Source: CAVTYH01 sp963773875
Lineage (GTDB): Bacteria > Planctomycetota > Planctomycetia > Pirellulales > JADZDJ01
Direction of reading: 5' to 3'
Length of the DNA: 64,000 nt
NCBI GenBank assembly: GCA_963773875.1
Contig: CAVZCV010000013.1
Coordinates: 124,001 to 188,000 of the forward strand
How positions within the stretch are numbered: position 1 is the stretch's first letter; the number at the start of each line of letters is the position of its first letter. The notes beneath the pieces are model-generated. The model saw only the letters and a list, made by a program, of their open reading frames with translations. It was not told the DNA's origin and did no database searches. Positions 39,553-48,490 of this stretch are shown here, piece by piece. Position numbers and translations under genes: made by a program.

Positions 39553-41169
39553 TCATTTCTCAAGTTCGGTCAACTCCCGTTGCAGTGTTTGAAAATGCTG
39601 CTGAAAGCGCTGCGGCGAATATGTTTCGGCCGATTTCATGGCGTCCTGTAAATCGCCGTCGGCGATCGCCTGCGAGCAAACATCTTTCGCGTCCGCTCGC
39701 AATGGGTTCAGCGATAATCGCAACTCGGCGTTTATCGAACCAAGTTCTTGGTCAATTCTTTCTGATGCCGGAATAGCATTGCCGCCCGCTGCGCCAGGCA
39801 CGTTTCTTGGATCCAAACTCGTGTAAACGTTTTGAAATGCCCAGGCGATTTGACGGGCAGAATCGTAGTCGGGCGTTCCGTTGAGCGCGACATCGCACAG
39901 CTGCTTCAACGCGAGCTCCGCCGCCTCGCGATTTAGCTTTAGCGGCTTAAGCTGCTCAAGCAGCCGATCCAGAAATGCGACCAGTTTCATCGCCGGCTCC
40001 GCGACAGCCTTCGGATCGCCAAAGGGCTGGCCGCGGAAAGGCTTATCAAGTTCTTCCACCAGCGTGGCGAACGTTTGATTCATTTGATCGGCAGCGGATC
40101 GGTCCGTTCCGGCGGCTTGCTCAATCGCCACAACGACCAACGCCTGCGGCCAGCGTGGAATTTGTGGACGGCCGGGCGCAACAGAAGATCGTGTTTGCCG
40201 CCACGCGGGATAACGCAAGTCATGGTGGCACATGGCGCAGTCGAACAGCGAGAACTCTGGCCACGAATTGGATGCGAATTGTTTGGTGTCTGGTTTCTGG
40301 TCGATCATTCCGCTCGCTGCGCTTGCCAGTAATTGCACCGATTGCCGCAGTGTCATTACAGCACCGTAGAGAACGGTTTTTAGCGCGGCATTCGTATCAA
40401 GATCTTCGCAAAGCTGGGAACGGATGAATTGTAAATCGCGACTGGTTTCATCGGCACGCGGCGGCCGATCGGCAGCGATCTTCGTTAATTGTTCGCTGAT
40501 GTCGCTCCAATGTTTCATCGATTCACCGAAATTGCGCAGCTCGAAACCCGGCAGCGGCGGATGACCGGCCGCGTACATTTCGTGAGTAATTACTTTGCCT
40601 TGTTCTGCGTCGCCAATGTGGCACGAAAGGCACACCTCGGCCCGCGCTTTCGGGTCTCTCAGCATCAGCATGCCATAATCGGCCGAGCGATCGTGAAACG
40701 ACACAGCCCGCCATTTCGAATTTGTATGTTCGTTGATGTACCTGCTCGACGCACCATGGCAGGCCTCACAGGCAACGCCTTCGGTCAGCATCGAATCGTC
40801 AGGTTTGGCGCGGCTCGCTTGCCAATCGGCATGGCAACTCAGGCAGCGCTGATCCTCCGCGACATTCCATCCCAGGCGACGTCCAATTGCCTGGCCGCGC
40901 TCGCACTGAAGCAATTTGAACGCTTTGGAATGGCGATCGTGCGACATCCAAATCTGCGATTCGTTCATGCCGAGAAAATGCGTTCGGCCTTCATCAATAT
41001 CCTGCTGAATCGGTTGGAAATGGCAGCGCTGGCAGTTGCTCGAGCCGAAGTACTCGAATTTCGGATTGTCGGCCCGTGGCTTCGGCGTTGGATCGGCGGA
41101 CCAAGCGGCCATTGTCACCGTAGCCAGAGGCAGCAAGAATATGAATCGAAGCTTGGCCGGACGATTCAT
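39553..41169 (-). CDS. Pentahaem cytochrome c (c554-like)
   Basis: 538 residues with a signal peptide (MNRPAKLRFIFLLPLATVTMAAW). Five haem motifs are spread over the first 320 residues: CQRCH, CLSCH, CEACHGASSRY, CLSCHIGD and CAMCHHDLRYP. The order and the H after CEACHG resemble the cytochrome c554/c' group of multihaem carriers. The C-terminal 200 residues are helical (QFASNSWPEFSLFD to RELTELEK) without haem sites. Its start codon overlaps the stop of the upstream gene by four bases (ATGA), so both are translated as a coupled pair. The two share the layout of motifs (CLACH or CLSCH, CEACHG, then CxxCHHxL), which points to an old duplication. Confidence 0.88.
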   Translation of the reverse strand: MNRPAKLRFIFLLPLATVTMAAWSADPTPKPRADNPKFEYFGSSNCQRCHFQPIQQDIDEGRTHFLGMNESQIWMSHDRHSKAFKLLQCERGQAIGRRLGWNVAEDQRCLSCHADWQASRAKPDDSMLTEGVACEACHGASSRYINEHTNSKWRAVSFHDRSADYGMLMLRDPKARAEVCLSCHIGDAEQGKVITHEMYAAGHPPLPGFELRNFGESMKHWSDISEQLTKIAADRPPRADETSRDLQFIRSQLCEDLDTNAALKTVLYGAVMTLRQSVQLLASAASGMIDQKPDTKQFASNSWPEFSLFDCAMCHHDLRYPAWRQTRSSVAPGRPQIPRWPQALVVVAIEQAAGTDRSAADQMNQTFATLVEELDKPFRGQPFGDPKAVAEPAMKLVAFLDRLLEQLKPLKLNREAAELALKQLCDVALNGTPDYDSARQIAWAFQNVYTSLDPRNVPGAAGGNAIPASERIDQELGSINAELRLSLNPLRADAKDVCSQAIADGDLQDAMKSAETYSPQRFQQHFQTLQRELTELEK

Positions 41170-42896
41170 AATGTCGACCCCGGAGCAGTCAGCAAACCAA
41201 ACGCCCGATCGAACAACTCGAAAAGATTTTTCCCGCCGAAATCGCCAGGCGATGTGCCCATCGGCTTGGCGTATGGATCGAATTGCTCGGGGCTGTTAAT
41301 TCCTGAACGCAAGACACGCAGATTCGGGGATGGCATTTGGCTAGCGGACGTGGCCGAATCGGTGGGGAAGCTAAGACGATTGCGGATTTCTTCCAGCACG
41401 CCAGTGGCCAGTTCCTTGCGGCCACTCACGCGGTCGGCGCGAGGTTTTGCAGCGTCCACTTCCGAGCGATGCACTGCCACGAGCGCCAAATAATATTGAA
41501 CGAATGCATCCCAGCTCTCGGGCTTATGGTTTTGAAATTGTTTGGCCAGCGAGTTCACAATCTCGCGACGGAAGTTGGTCGCATCGCCTGAGTTGGCGTT
41601 TGCCGGCAAATGATCAATCGCCGATTTTCCCAGATTGGCAAGTTCAGTGCCGCACGCAGCCGCATCAATCGCTACGCGACTGGCGTCGGGCAATGGCGTT
41701 TGCATCCGCTGTGTCAGTGAGTTGAGCGCATCGATAAATGCATGACCGTTGGCCTTTGGCACAACCGCTTCGGTATTCGCAAGCAAACGTGGCGTTTCAA
41801 AGTACCATGTGCCCCAGGCAGGTGCGCCCGGCTTTCGTGGCGGACGATCGCCACCCTCGTTGGCTGCGTTCATCGCCTGGCCGCGGGGCGGTTTTGCCAA
41901 ATCCAGGGCATTAATATCCTGTCGCCAACTCTTGCCGCCCAAACCGTGATGGCAAGCGTAGCAATCGTATTCGGAAAGTTCCGGCCACGAGGAAGCGATG
42001 AGCGAATCTCGGTTTACGGCGCCGGTTGCGTCCGACTTCGCGGCAACGGCACGGCTTTCGAGCAATCGCACAGCAGCGGACGATGTCGCGATTTGACCCG
42101 CGATCCAGGAGTGCAATTCTTCGAAACGACTCTTGTCCTTTTGCACGTTCCAATGCGGCGGCAACGCGGCCATATACGCGGAGAACTCGAAATTCAGACG
42201 CGGATGGCCGGCGGCAATCAGATCGTGATTTACATCGCGCCATGGCCCGCCCTTCGCATCGGGTTGACCCACATGACATCCGGCACACATTTGCGCTCGG
42301 GCGGCAATGTCGGCGGTGTTTTGCATGCCGAACTTTGGCTCGAATCGCGCCGCGCCCAACTGTTGCCAGCCTCGCATCGTGTGCGCAGCCAGATAATTCT
42401 CCGCGGGTCCATGACACGCTTCGCACCCAACCCCGTCGGCGAGTAGCGAATCGGCACCATTGAGTGCCGCACCAGCACGAGTTCCAGCAACGGGCAATGA
42501 GTGACACGCCAGACATCGTTCAACTTTAGAGGCATCAGCAAGTCCGAGTGCCGTCGCCATGCGTTTCGATTCTGGCGTGAACAACACCGAAAAGGCTTGG
42601 GCATGCGGATCCTTGGCAGCCCAAACGCCGTACGAACTGTTCCATTCTCGACCCGGCGAAAGCGAAGGGTTGCCATGGCAAGCTCGGGCAGCGCATGAAC
42701 TGGAGCCGATATAGTGCGGCGAAGCCGCTGCATCCTGAATCGTGGCCGGCGGAGCCGGTATCACTTCCGGCGTGGTTTGAGCGGCTGAAATCGGCCCTGC
42801 CTCGTGCAGACAAATGGCCGCAGCGCATAACGCGGCGATGCCAATGCCCAGCATCATCGGCACAATCGATCGCAATTGACTCGGCGATGACCGCAT
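41166..42896 (-). CDS. Pentahaem cytochrome c with a CX4CH site
   Basis: 576 residues. A membrane-anchor or signal segment (MLGIGIAALCAAAICLHE) comes first. Haem sites: CAARACH, an unusual CX4CH motif, then CLACHSLP, CEACHGPAENYL, CAGCHVG and CYACHHGLG. It is a paralogue of the next gene, with which it overlaps by four bases. Inserted in the middle is WNVQKDKSRFEELHSWI, and the C-terminal part is helical without haem. It is the first gene after the Fe-S/cNMP gene on the minus strand (84-base gap). Longer-spaced haem motifs bind haem c in a few known proteins, so CAARACH is likely a real site, not a sequencing error. Function inferred: periplasmic electron carrier. Confidence 0.88.
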   Translation of the reverse strand: MRSSPSQLRSIVPMMLGIGIAALCAAAICLHEAGPISAAQTTPEVIPAPPATIQDAAASPHYIGSSSCAARACHGNPSLSPGREWNSSYGVWAAKDPHAQAFSVLFTPESKRMATALGLADASKVERCLACHSLPVAGTRAGAALNGADSLLADGVGCEACHGPAENYLAAHTMRGWQQLGAARFEPKFGMQNTADIAARAQMCAGCHVGQPDAKGGPWRDVNHDLIAAGHPRLNFEFSAYMAALPPHWNVQKDKSRFEELHSWIAGQIATSSAAVRLLESRAVAAKSDATGAVNRDSLIASSWPELSEYDCYACHHGLGGKSWRQDINALDLAKPPRGQAMNAANEGGDRPPRKPGAPAWGTWYFETPRLLANTEAVVPKANGHAFIDALNSLTQRMQTPLPDASRVAIDAAACGTELANLGKSAIDHLPANANSGDATNFRREIVNSLAKQFQNHKPESWDAFVQYYLALVAVHRSEVDAAKPRADRVSGRKELATGVLEEIRNRLSFPTDSATSASQMPSPNLRVLRSGINSPEQFDPYAKPMGTSPGDFGGKNLFELFDRAFGLLTAPGSTL

Positions 42897-42980
42897 AAAC
42901 TTCCCGGCCGCTAAAATTGAACGTGCGCCAGTTGCTCCATTATCTTAGTTCGCCAAAAACGCAGTTCACAATCATTTCAA

Positions 42981-45349
42981 TTACGAGTCTCCGCGGACGA
43001 TCTTGAGCAGTTCTTGACCGGTCATGCGATGGGCCGCATCGTGCGGGCAGGCATAAACGCAGCTCGGTTGACCATCAATGTTGCGGCACAAATCGCAGGA
43101 TGTTGCCTTCTGGCGTACGACCACGGCTCGCTGACCGGTAAGCGGATCGACGGTCTGCTCATCGGTTACGAAGCCATGCATGTTGATGTTGCCGTACGGA
43201 CAATTAACGGCGCACTTGCCGCAGCCGATGCACCAATCTTCAATCACAATTTCCTTACTGCCCACGCGGCGGATCGATCCCACCGGGCAACCAACCAGGC
43301 AATACGGATCCATACACGACCGACATGAGCTGGCGACCAGATATTTATCGAATCGCAATCCTTCGCGAATCAGCCGCGTCACGCCGTCATGCGCATCGGC
43401 GCATGCCTTTGTGCATTCATCGCAGCGCGTGCACTTTTCCAAATCGAGGACCAACAGACTTTGGGCATTGAGCAAGCCTTGGCTCAAAAACTCATCGAGT
43501 GGCACCCGTTCGATTTGCATCCGCTCCTGTTCATTCTGCTCCAACCGCTGACTGGCCGCGGCCACGAATTGCTTATGCATCTCAGGGAACTCGGCGAGCA
43601 ACTGGCGAAAATCGTCGCCGGTCAGCCGCACTAGATCAACGTGATCGAGCGCACTGCAAGTTGCCGTACGCGTTCCGGCCTGCACTCGATTGCGCAGTTC
43701 AGGCAAATCGGAAAGCAGGCCGATTTCCCCGAAATAGCCGCCAGGCCCAACATAGTTCAGCACCGCCTCTCCGCCTGGTCGGCGCTGCGATACTTTCACA
43801 AAGCCGACGCGGACCATGTAAAAATGATCGGCCTTATCGCCTTGGCGGAAAATCACCTGGCCAGGGTAAACGCGAATCAGTTGGACGCGAGGACGCACAA
43901 AATCGACAAAGCGTTGAAATTCCGCCGGAGTCTGCAGCAAGTCGGCAAACAGCCGCACGCTGCGCAAATGCGAATCGAGCGAGCGCCGACGGTAAACATC
44001 GTCGAGCAGTTTTCGCGAAGTTTTGTTTCGTTGCAGCACGTAGAGCACGTTCCGCAAAATTTCGAGCACCGTCGTGTTCTCGGCGGCAATCACCGTGGCT
44101 GCGCGCGGATAATTGCTCATGCACGTCATCTCGCCGAAGATGATGTCGTCCGGCGTGAGCACCGCCACCGGCTTGTCGTATTGCAGCGAAACCGGCGCAT
44201 CGACGGGGATGAACGAACCGCCGCTTTCCCCTTCGCGCCGCTCGCCAGAACGATTCACCAGCCGACTTACCACGCGACCCAGCAGGCCAAACCCGCCGCT
44301 GCGTTCTTGCCGCACATGGCTAGCGGCGTGCGAATTCGCACTTCGACTTTGCCCGATTCAATTACAAACGCTGTGGAGCCGAATTCGCCTTCCTTACAAA
44401 TCACTTCGCCCGGTTTGAATTCCCGACGAACCACGGAACCATCGTTCCAACGCAAAAAGGCATCGGATACGCCTTGAAATAGCCGCTGCGATTTTAATTC
44501 GTCGGCCTTTACCGGCTGCGGGGCCGGCGTGATATCGCGCCACGGTTTCACATCGACCACGCTGCGGCTGGAAAGAGCGCCGGTCGGACAAGAAACCATG
44601 CATTCGCCGCAGGCCACGCACGAGCTGTTGCCCATTGGGTCGTTCAAATCGAAGGCGATTCGAGCCGAATAGCCCTTTCCCATCCGACCGATTACATAGT
44701 TCTTCCGCACTTCGCTGCAGGCCCTCACACAGCGGTCGCACAGAATGCACGCGTTGTGGTCCACGGCAATCACGAGCGAGGAATCGTCTTGGCCGCGGTC
44801 TGTCTTTGGCGGTGGCAAGCGACCCGTTTTCACATCAAACTGTTTGGCAAGCTTTTCCAGTTCGTTCTCGCCATACTGCCGACCTTGTTCGCGTGGGCGA
44901 TCGTGATCGGTCATCAACATTTCAACGATCACTTTCGCCGTCTGCTTTACTTTTTCGCTGGTGCGAACGGTCTTGATCACCATGCCCGGCTCAATCGCTC
45001 GATAGCAGGATGGAACAAGCCGATGAAATTTTTCCTGCTCGACAACGCACACGCGGCAGGCCGCCACGGGCGTCATGTGTTCCCGATGGCACAACAGCGG
45101 AATGGGGTTGGCCGGCTCGCCCAACTGTTCGCAGTACAGCTGCGTGGCGGCATCGTAGATGGTGTTGAGCCGCGTGGAGACAATCTTGCCCGAGGCATCG
45201 TACGACGGCTTCACGCGGTTCATCACCACTTTGTGGCCGTCGATCGTCAGCTCGATGTTGCCCTGACCGAACAGATCCATCTGCGAGCGGCCCATCGTCA
45301 CGAGCTGATCGCCCAGGAGCAAATCGAATTCGTCAAATTCACCAGGCAT
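42981..45349 (-). CDS. Fe-S protein with two central cNMP-binding domains (frameshifted near 44320)
   Basis: Two open frames that together form one protein of about 788 residues; the break splits a single cyclic-nucleotide-binding fold, so an indel is near certain. The N-terminus is a 2Fe-2S/NuoG-like module (Cys73, 87, 98, 101) followed by two 4Fe-4S sites (CILCDRCVRAC from residue 201 and CVACGECMVSC from 244), as in NADH dehydrogenase subunit G or hydrogenase HoxU. Then come a first cNMP fold (GEVICKEGEFGS) and a second (GQVIFRQGDKADHFYMVR, GGYFGEIGLLSDLP). The C-terminus has four ferredoxin clusters (CTRCDECTKAC, CRSCMDPYCLVGC, CIGCGKCAVNC, CDLCRNIDG). It lies upstream of the two pentahaem genes and probably wires NuoEF to haem carriers, with control by a nucleotide or other small ligand. 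Confidence 0.85.
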
Positions 45350-46128
45350 TTAAGGGTCCAACCCGTAATTTATTGAAGTGGAAAGTGCATCCGATTTCAA
45401 AATCTCAATTCCCAAATCTCAAACATGATTCCAACAACATTTGCGCTGCGATTACCCACGAACGATTATGGATGCCGCCGCCTGCGAGCCGCAATCGCAA
45501 TGAAACCAGATGGCCGACGTTATTTCGCAGGCCGTTTTCCAGAAATTGCGAATTCTTCGGGAAAACCGGCGTGTTCCAGAAAGGCATGAAACGCCGGCGC
45601 GATCGGCGAGCGAAACTCTCGGGTATTTCGATGCTCTTTGGCGGCTCCGGCCGAAAACGCGATTCAGAGTGAAATAACCCCAGCACTTTTCTCGAGAAAA
45701 CAAGCACAAAACGCATTTGTTTTTTCACAGTTATTTCACTCCGTCGTTCCACCGCGCCTTTTCGCCTTACACAGTCCGGCCGTTTCGGAGGAAGTAATTT
45801 CGCATTTTGCACCAACTCATACCACGCCTCGCTTTTTCCTGTCTTTCGGCATCAACAAACCCCCGCACGCACAATGCGTGCATAGACGCATATTACTGTA
45901 CACTGGAACATTTGTCAATGGTGTTCTTAGGCCATTCCGAAAATAAATGTAACTCGTTGCAGTATAGATACATGCGCACAGTGGCGCGCTGGGTGCCACT
46001 GGCTGTGCCAGTGTTTCGCATCACGACTGGCGAAACGTTTTCGCCGGTAGACCAAAAATAGCCGACGGCCCCAAGAGTTGCTGTCGACGTGGGCCGAGCA
46101 GATCCCAGCTTGCACTCGACCACCTCCC
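45350..46128. other. Gene-free region with inverted repeats
   Basis: About 780 bases upstream of the Fe-S/cNMP gene. A 12-base exact inverted repeat GAGTGAAATAAC (45667-45678) and GTTATTTCACTC (45730-45741) stands out. Several open frames cross the region on both strands, but they have no family features and their text follows palindromic DNA. The region should hold the promoter of the minus-strand gene starting at 45349. Confidence 0.5.
45993..46018. repeat. Half copy of the GTGCCACTGGCT(C/G)TGCCAG repeat
   Basis: GTGCCACTGGCTGTGCCAG plus TGTTTCG matches the left arm of the imuB element (19683) with one change. The right arm is decayed to a short GACTGGCGAAACG piece. It marks the left edge of the accessory island. 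Confidence 0.65.
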
Positions 46129-46189
46129 GCAATATACAATGCAGGGATAATTGGAACTATCCAACGTTAACGTTGTTCAATATTCTGTT
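46129..46189. repeat. Copy 1 of a 60-base block with palindrome CAACGTTAACGTTG
   Basis: This block and the one at 48431-48490 match over about 60 bases. The last 40 bases, from TTGGAACTATCC to CAATATTCTGTT, are identical, and similarity stops exactly after GTT. The centre holds the perfect 14-base palindrome CAACGTTAACGTTG (46162-46175). Each copy lies just upstream of a small plus-strand gene. It could be a shared promoter/leader or a recombination site. Confidence 0.75.
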
Positions 46190-46206
46190 CGGCCACTTCA
46201 TACGCC

Positions 46207-46524
46207 GTGGAAAGCATCGCTGAGTATCTATTTCGACGATGCGCCCGAGCATTGCCAGACCAGGCGCTCACCGACATCTTTGGGCGGCTCGTTTGGGCGA
46301 TGGACGATAACGGCAAAGAGATTGTCCAGACGTTGTGCCATTGGATCGAGTCGGGCGACTTGGAGTGCGCTCGCGTTGCCCTCGCTTTTGACGAGTGTTT
46401 TCTCTATCAAACACGAGATGCGATGGTCACAGCGTTCGACGGACTATGCGCACGTTTTCCAGATTTGCGCTTGCGCTGCGACGAAAAGCTCGCAGCGTGG
46501 GACACTCAGAACAGACGCACATGA
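46207..46524 (+). CDS. Small orphan protein, 105 residues
   Basis: The ATG at 46207 lies 18 bases after repeat copy 1. The product (MESIAEYLFRRCARALPDQ, then NGKEIVQTLCHWIESGD and ARFPDLRLRCDEKLAAW) is predicted all-helical and soluble, with four or so Cys but no metal motif. I recognise no family. It sits alone at the left of the accessory island. Eleven bases after its stop is GCCTAAC (46535-46541), which has the form of an attC R'' core, but no partner GTTRRRY is found at a normal distance. It could be a decayed cassette gene. Codon usage is consistent with the surroundings and no frameshift is apparent. Confidence 0.5.
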   Translation: MESIAEYLFRRCARALPDQALTDIFGRLVWAMDDNGKEIVQTLCHWIESGDLECARVALAFDECFLYQTRDAMVTAFDGLCARFPDLRLRCDEKLAAWDTQNRRT

Positions 46525-46729
46525 GCTCACAGCGGCCTAACCTCTATATGGCCTCGTCCTATCAAGAGGGCGCATGGGGAGCGGGATCGGGGAGTTTCTA
46601 GCATGGATTCGCTCTCCGAGAAGGTTCGTGACAGGACGACGGGGATTTGGTGACGGGTCAGCTTCGGCCAGGTAGGCTCTCTTGCAAACGGCATCGGGCC
46701 ACTCTTCGGGTTGTTGGCTTGGCTCCGTT

Positions 46730-47155
46730 CGACCTGAAAGGTCGCTTCCGCTAGCCCAGGCCGAAAGGCCTGGGTTTGAGATGACGAAGAGCCCGTCCGA
46801 CCTGAAAGGTCGATTCTTTGGAAATGCGAATCGGTTAGCCAATCAAACGTCGACGCGGTTCGCGAATATATCCGCACGCAGCCGGAGCATCACCAAAGGC
46901 AATCGTTTCAGGACGAATTGCGTGAATGGTTGCGGCGGTACGAGATCGAAGCGCGCTGCTGGCGCGGGTCTCCCGACCCTGCCGCCCGCGGAATGGGACG
47001 AGCGCTACGTGAGGGATTGAAATGAATGGCCCTTTCAGGGCCAGCGACATTGTCGGCGTCCGGTTTCCCAGGCCGTTGGCCTGGGCTAACAGAAACGACC
47101 TTTCAGGCCGAAGAGAGGAAGAACCGCCCCGTCCTGGAAGCGACCTTTCAGGCCG
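46730..47155. repeat. Cluster of REP-like palindromes
   Basis: Short palindromes around CCTGAAAGG and its complement are scattered here: CGACCTGAAAGGTCG at 46730-46744 and 46798-46812, CCCAGGCCGAAAGGCCTGGG at 46755-46774, GGCCCTTTCAGGGCC at 47028-47042, CCCAGGCCGTTGGCCTGGG at 47067-47085 and CGACCTTTCAGGCCG at 47096-47110 and 47141-47155. They flank the transposase relic at 46849-47020 on both sides, as REP sequences do with RAYT genes. Apart from this, 46525-47305 contains no gene that I can support. Confidence 0.7.
46849..47020 (+). pseudogene. C-terminal relic of a REP-associated (Y1/IS200-type) transposase
   Basis: In frame 1 from 46849 the DNA reads VDAVREYIRTQPEHHQRQ, then SFQDELREWLRRYEIE. 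After a 43-base insertion, frame 2 completes WDERYVRD and a stop at 47020. Joined, this is the usual C-terminal end of RAYT/IS200-like Y1 transposases (YIRNQ-EHH, TFQDE, a RRY or KHG-type turn, then DERYV). The catalytic HUH and Tyr regions are absent, so it is only a tail. It sits amid REP-like palindromes that such an enzyme would act on. Confidence 0.6.
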
Positions 47156-47305
47156 ATTCGGAGGCCACTTCCAGTTGAACTTGCCCAAATCTAGCCCCAG
47201 AATCAACATGGCCGTGTGCTCTTGAAAAGGGGATGTGTGCGAAAACCGCCATCATTCCATCACGTTCTTGCACCGCACCTCGCCGTGCAAGTGCAGACGG
47301 CTTAC

Positions 47306-48181
47306 ATGGATTCGTTAGACCACGTCGATCGGAAAGTTATGTCCAAAACAAAACCCGATGAACGGACGCTGCAAGAATTGGGGCGCGCGATCGAAGCCGA
47401 TTCAACGGCGTTGCTGGAGCCGTTCATCAAGGCGGGTGGATCGGTGGAGCAGCGAATCGGCGAGGGTCTTCGAACCACGCTCTTGGAATTCGCGATCGAA
47501 AACAATGCGATCAAGGTGGCAACATTCTTGATTAACGCCGGCGCCAAGTTGGACAAGGGTCCAAACAGACCGCTTATCTATGCCGCGCTGTTTAACCGGG
47601 TGGAAATTGTCGAGCTCTTGTTGAAGGCGGGCGCAGACCCAAACGTAACGGTTTCCAATCCGGACGAAGATGTGCGTGGCGAGACGACGTTGATGTACGC
47701 AGTTGACTTTCCTGAAAAAATCAAAATTGTCGAGTTGCTGCTTCAACACGGCGCAAACCCGAACCTGGCCAACAGCAAAGGTGAAACGGCTCTCCACTAC
47801 GCGGTGGACTCCGGCAATCTCGACGCCGTCCGCCGACTTCTGGATGCTGGAGGGACGCCGTCTGGTGTTGTTTTGCACGGGCTGATTTACTGCTGCAGCA
47901 ACATCAGCTTGGAAATACTGAAACTGTTGATTGCGGCCGGCGCCGATGTGAACGCCCTTGGCAAGGGTGAATCTCATTTCCCGGGCTGCACTGCCCTGGA
48001 AAGCGCAAAGGGTGCTTACAAAGAGAAAACAGAGTTGATTGACGCACTCAGCCGCCGGCAGCGAGAAGCTTGGGAGGAAGAAACTCTCGAGCGTTGGAAA
48101 GCTGAGGCCCAGATCTATCAGGCGATGATTGACGAATTGAGCCGGGCCGGCGCCAGCGAATCTTCCACATCTAGAACATGA
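47306..48181 (+). CDS. Ankyrin-repeat protein
   Basis: About 291 residues from 47306 (or 280 from the ATG at 47339). Five to six ankyrin repeats are visible: TLLEFAIENNAIKVATFLINAGAKLD, PLIYAALFNRVEIVELLLKAGADPN, TTLMYAVDFPEKIKIVELLL, ETALHYAVDSGNLDAVRRLL and LEILKLLIAAGADVNALG, a consensus of protein-binding helix-turn-helix units. A polar N-terminal helix (MSKTKPDERTLQELGRAIEAD) precedes them. The C-terminus is a charged helical tail (LSRRQREAWEEETLERWKAE). It has no signal peptide, so it is cytoplasmic. Partner unknown. It sits in the accessory island between the REP cluster and a degenerate palindromic repeat. Ankyrin proteins of islands sometimes act in defence or toxin-immunity pairs, but nothing here shows it. 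Confidence 0.85.
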   Translation: MDSLDHVDRKVMSKTKPDERTLQELGRAIEADSTALLEPFIKAGGSVEQRIGEGLRTTLLEFAIENNAIKVATFLINAGAKLDKGPNRPLIYAALFNRVEIVELLLKAGADPNVTVSNPDEDVRGETTLMYAVDFPEKIKIVELLLQHGANPNLANSKGETALHYAVDSGNLDAVRRLLDAGGTPSGVVLHGLIYCCSNISLEILKLLIAAGADVNALGKGESHFPGCTALESAKGAYKEKTELIDALSRRQREAWEEETLERWKAEAQIYQAMIDELSRAGASESSTSRT

Positions 48182-48195
48182 GAACCATCCGCCGG

Positions 48196-48257
48196 GTGCC
48201 AGTGGCTTTGCCAGCATTTCGACTCAAGCGGCGGAACACTGGCCTAGCCAGTCGCAC
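48196..48257. repeat. Imperfect copy of the GTGCCACTGGCT repeat
   Basis: Arms GTGCCAGTGGCTTTGCCAGC and (on the other side) a partial complement are separated by a short loop. It is a degenerate third member of the family whose best copy lies in imuB. Between here and the next gene (48182-48504, about 320 bases) there is also a hairpin at 48348-48369 with arms TATCCAAC and GTTGGATA. Confidence 0.6.
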
Positions 48258-48430
48258 CTTACGCAGACGCACCGACACTCGGATTCCATTTGCGTGATGT
48301 ACGCGAGGCCGGGACCGACATTTGGGAACATAAGTGCCTGCCGGTATTATCCAACGGAAAAGTTGGATAGTACGGACGCTCGCAAGCTGTAATTACCGTG
48401 GCAGGAAAAACTTGCATGTTCGTTCCTTCC

Positions 48431-48490
48431 GCGATATACATTGCGGGGATATTGGAACTATCCAACGTTAACGTTGTTCAATATTCTGTT
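48431..48490. repeat. Copy 2 of the 60-base block with palindrome CAACGTTAACGTTG
   Basis: Nearly identical to 46129-46189; the palindrome lies at 48463-48476. The similarity ends exactly at GTT (48488-48490), the left junction of the cassette described below. Confidence 0.75.

Noticed and set aside
45405..45815. 136-codon minus-strand ORF as a gene
   Set aside because: It crosses an inverted repeat, has no start signal or domain, and its text is Arg/Ser/Pro-biased as expected for a shadow frame.
46535..46541. GCCTAAC eleven bases after the 105-residue gene as a possible second attC
   Set aside because: It has the right form for an R'' core, but no GTTRRRY core or complementary inner arms lie at a normal distance. 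The matching left junction would have to be GTTAGGC, while the sequence there is GTTCGGC.
48348..48369. TATCCAAC/GTTGGATA hairpin as an attC
   Set aside because: Both halves look like integron core sites, but with only six bases between them there is no room for the L boxes. It is a simple hairpin.
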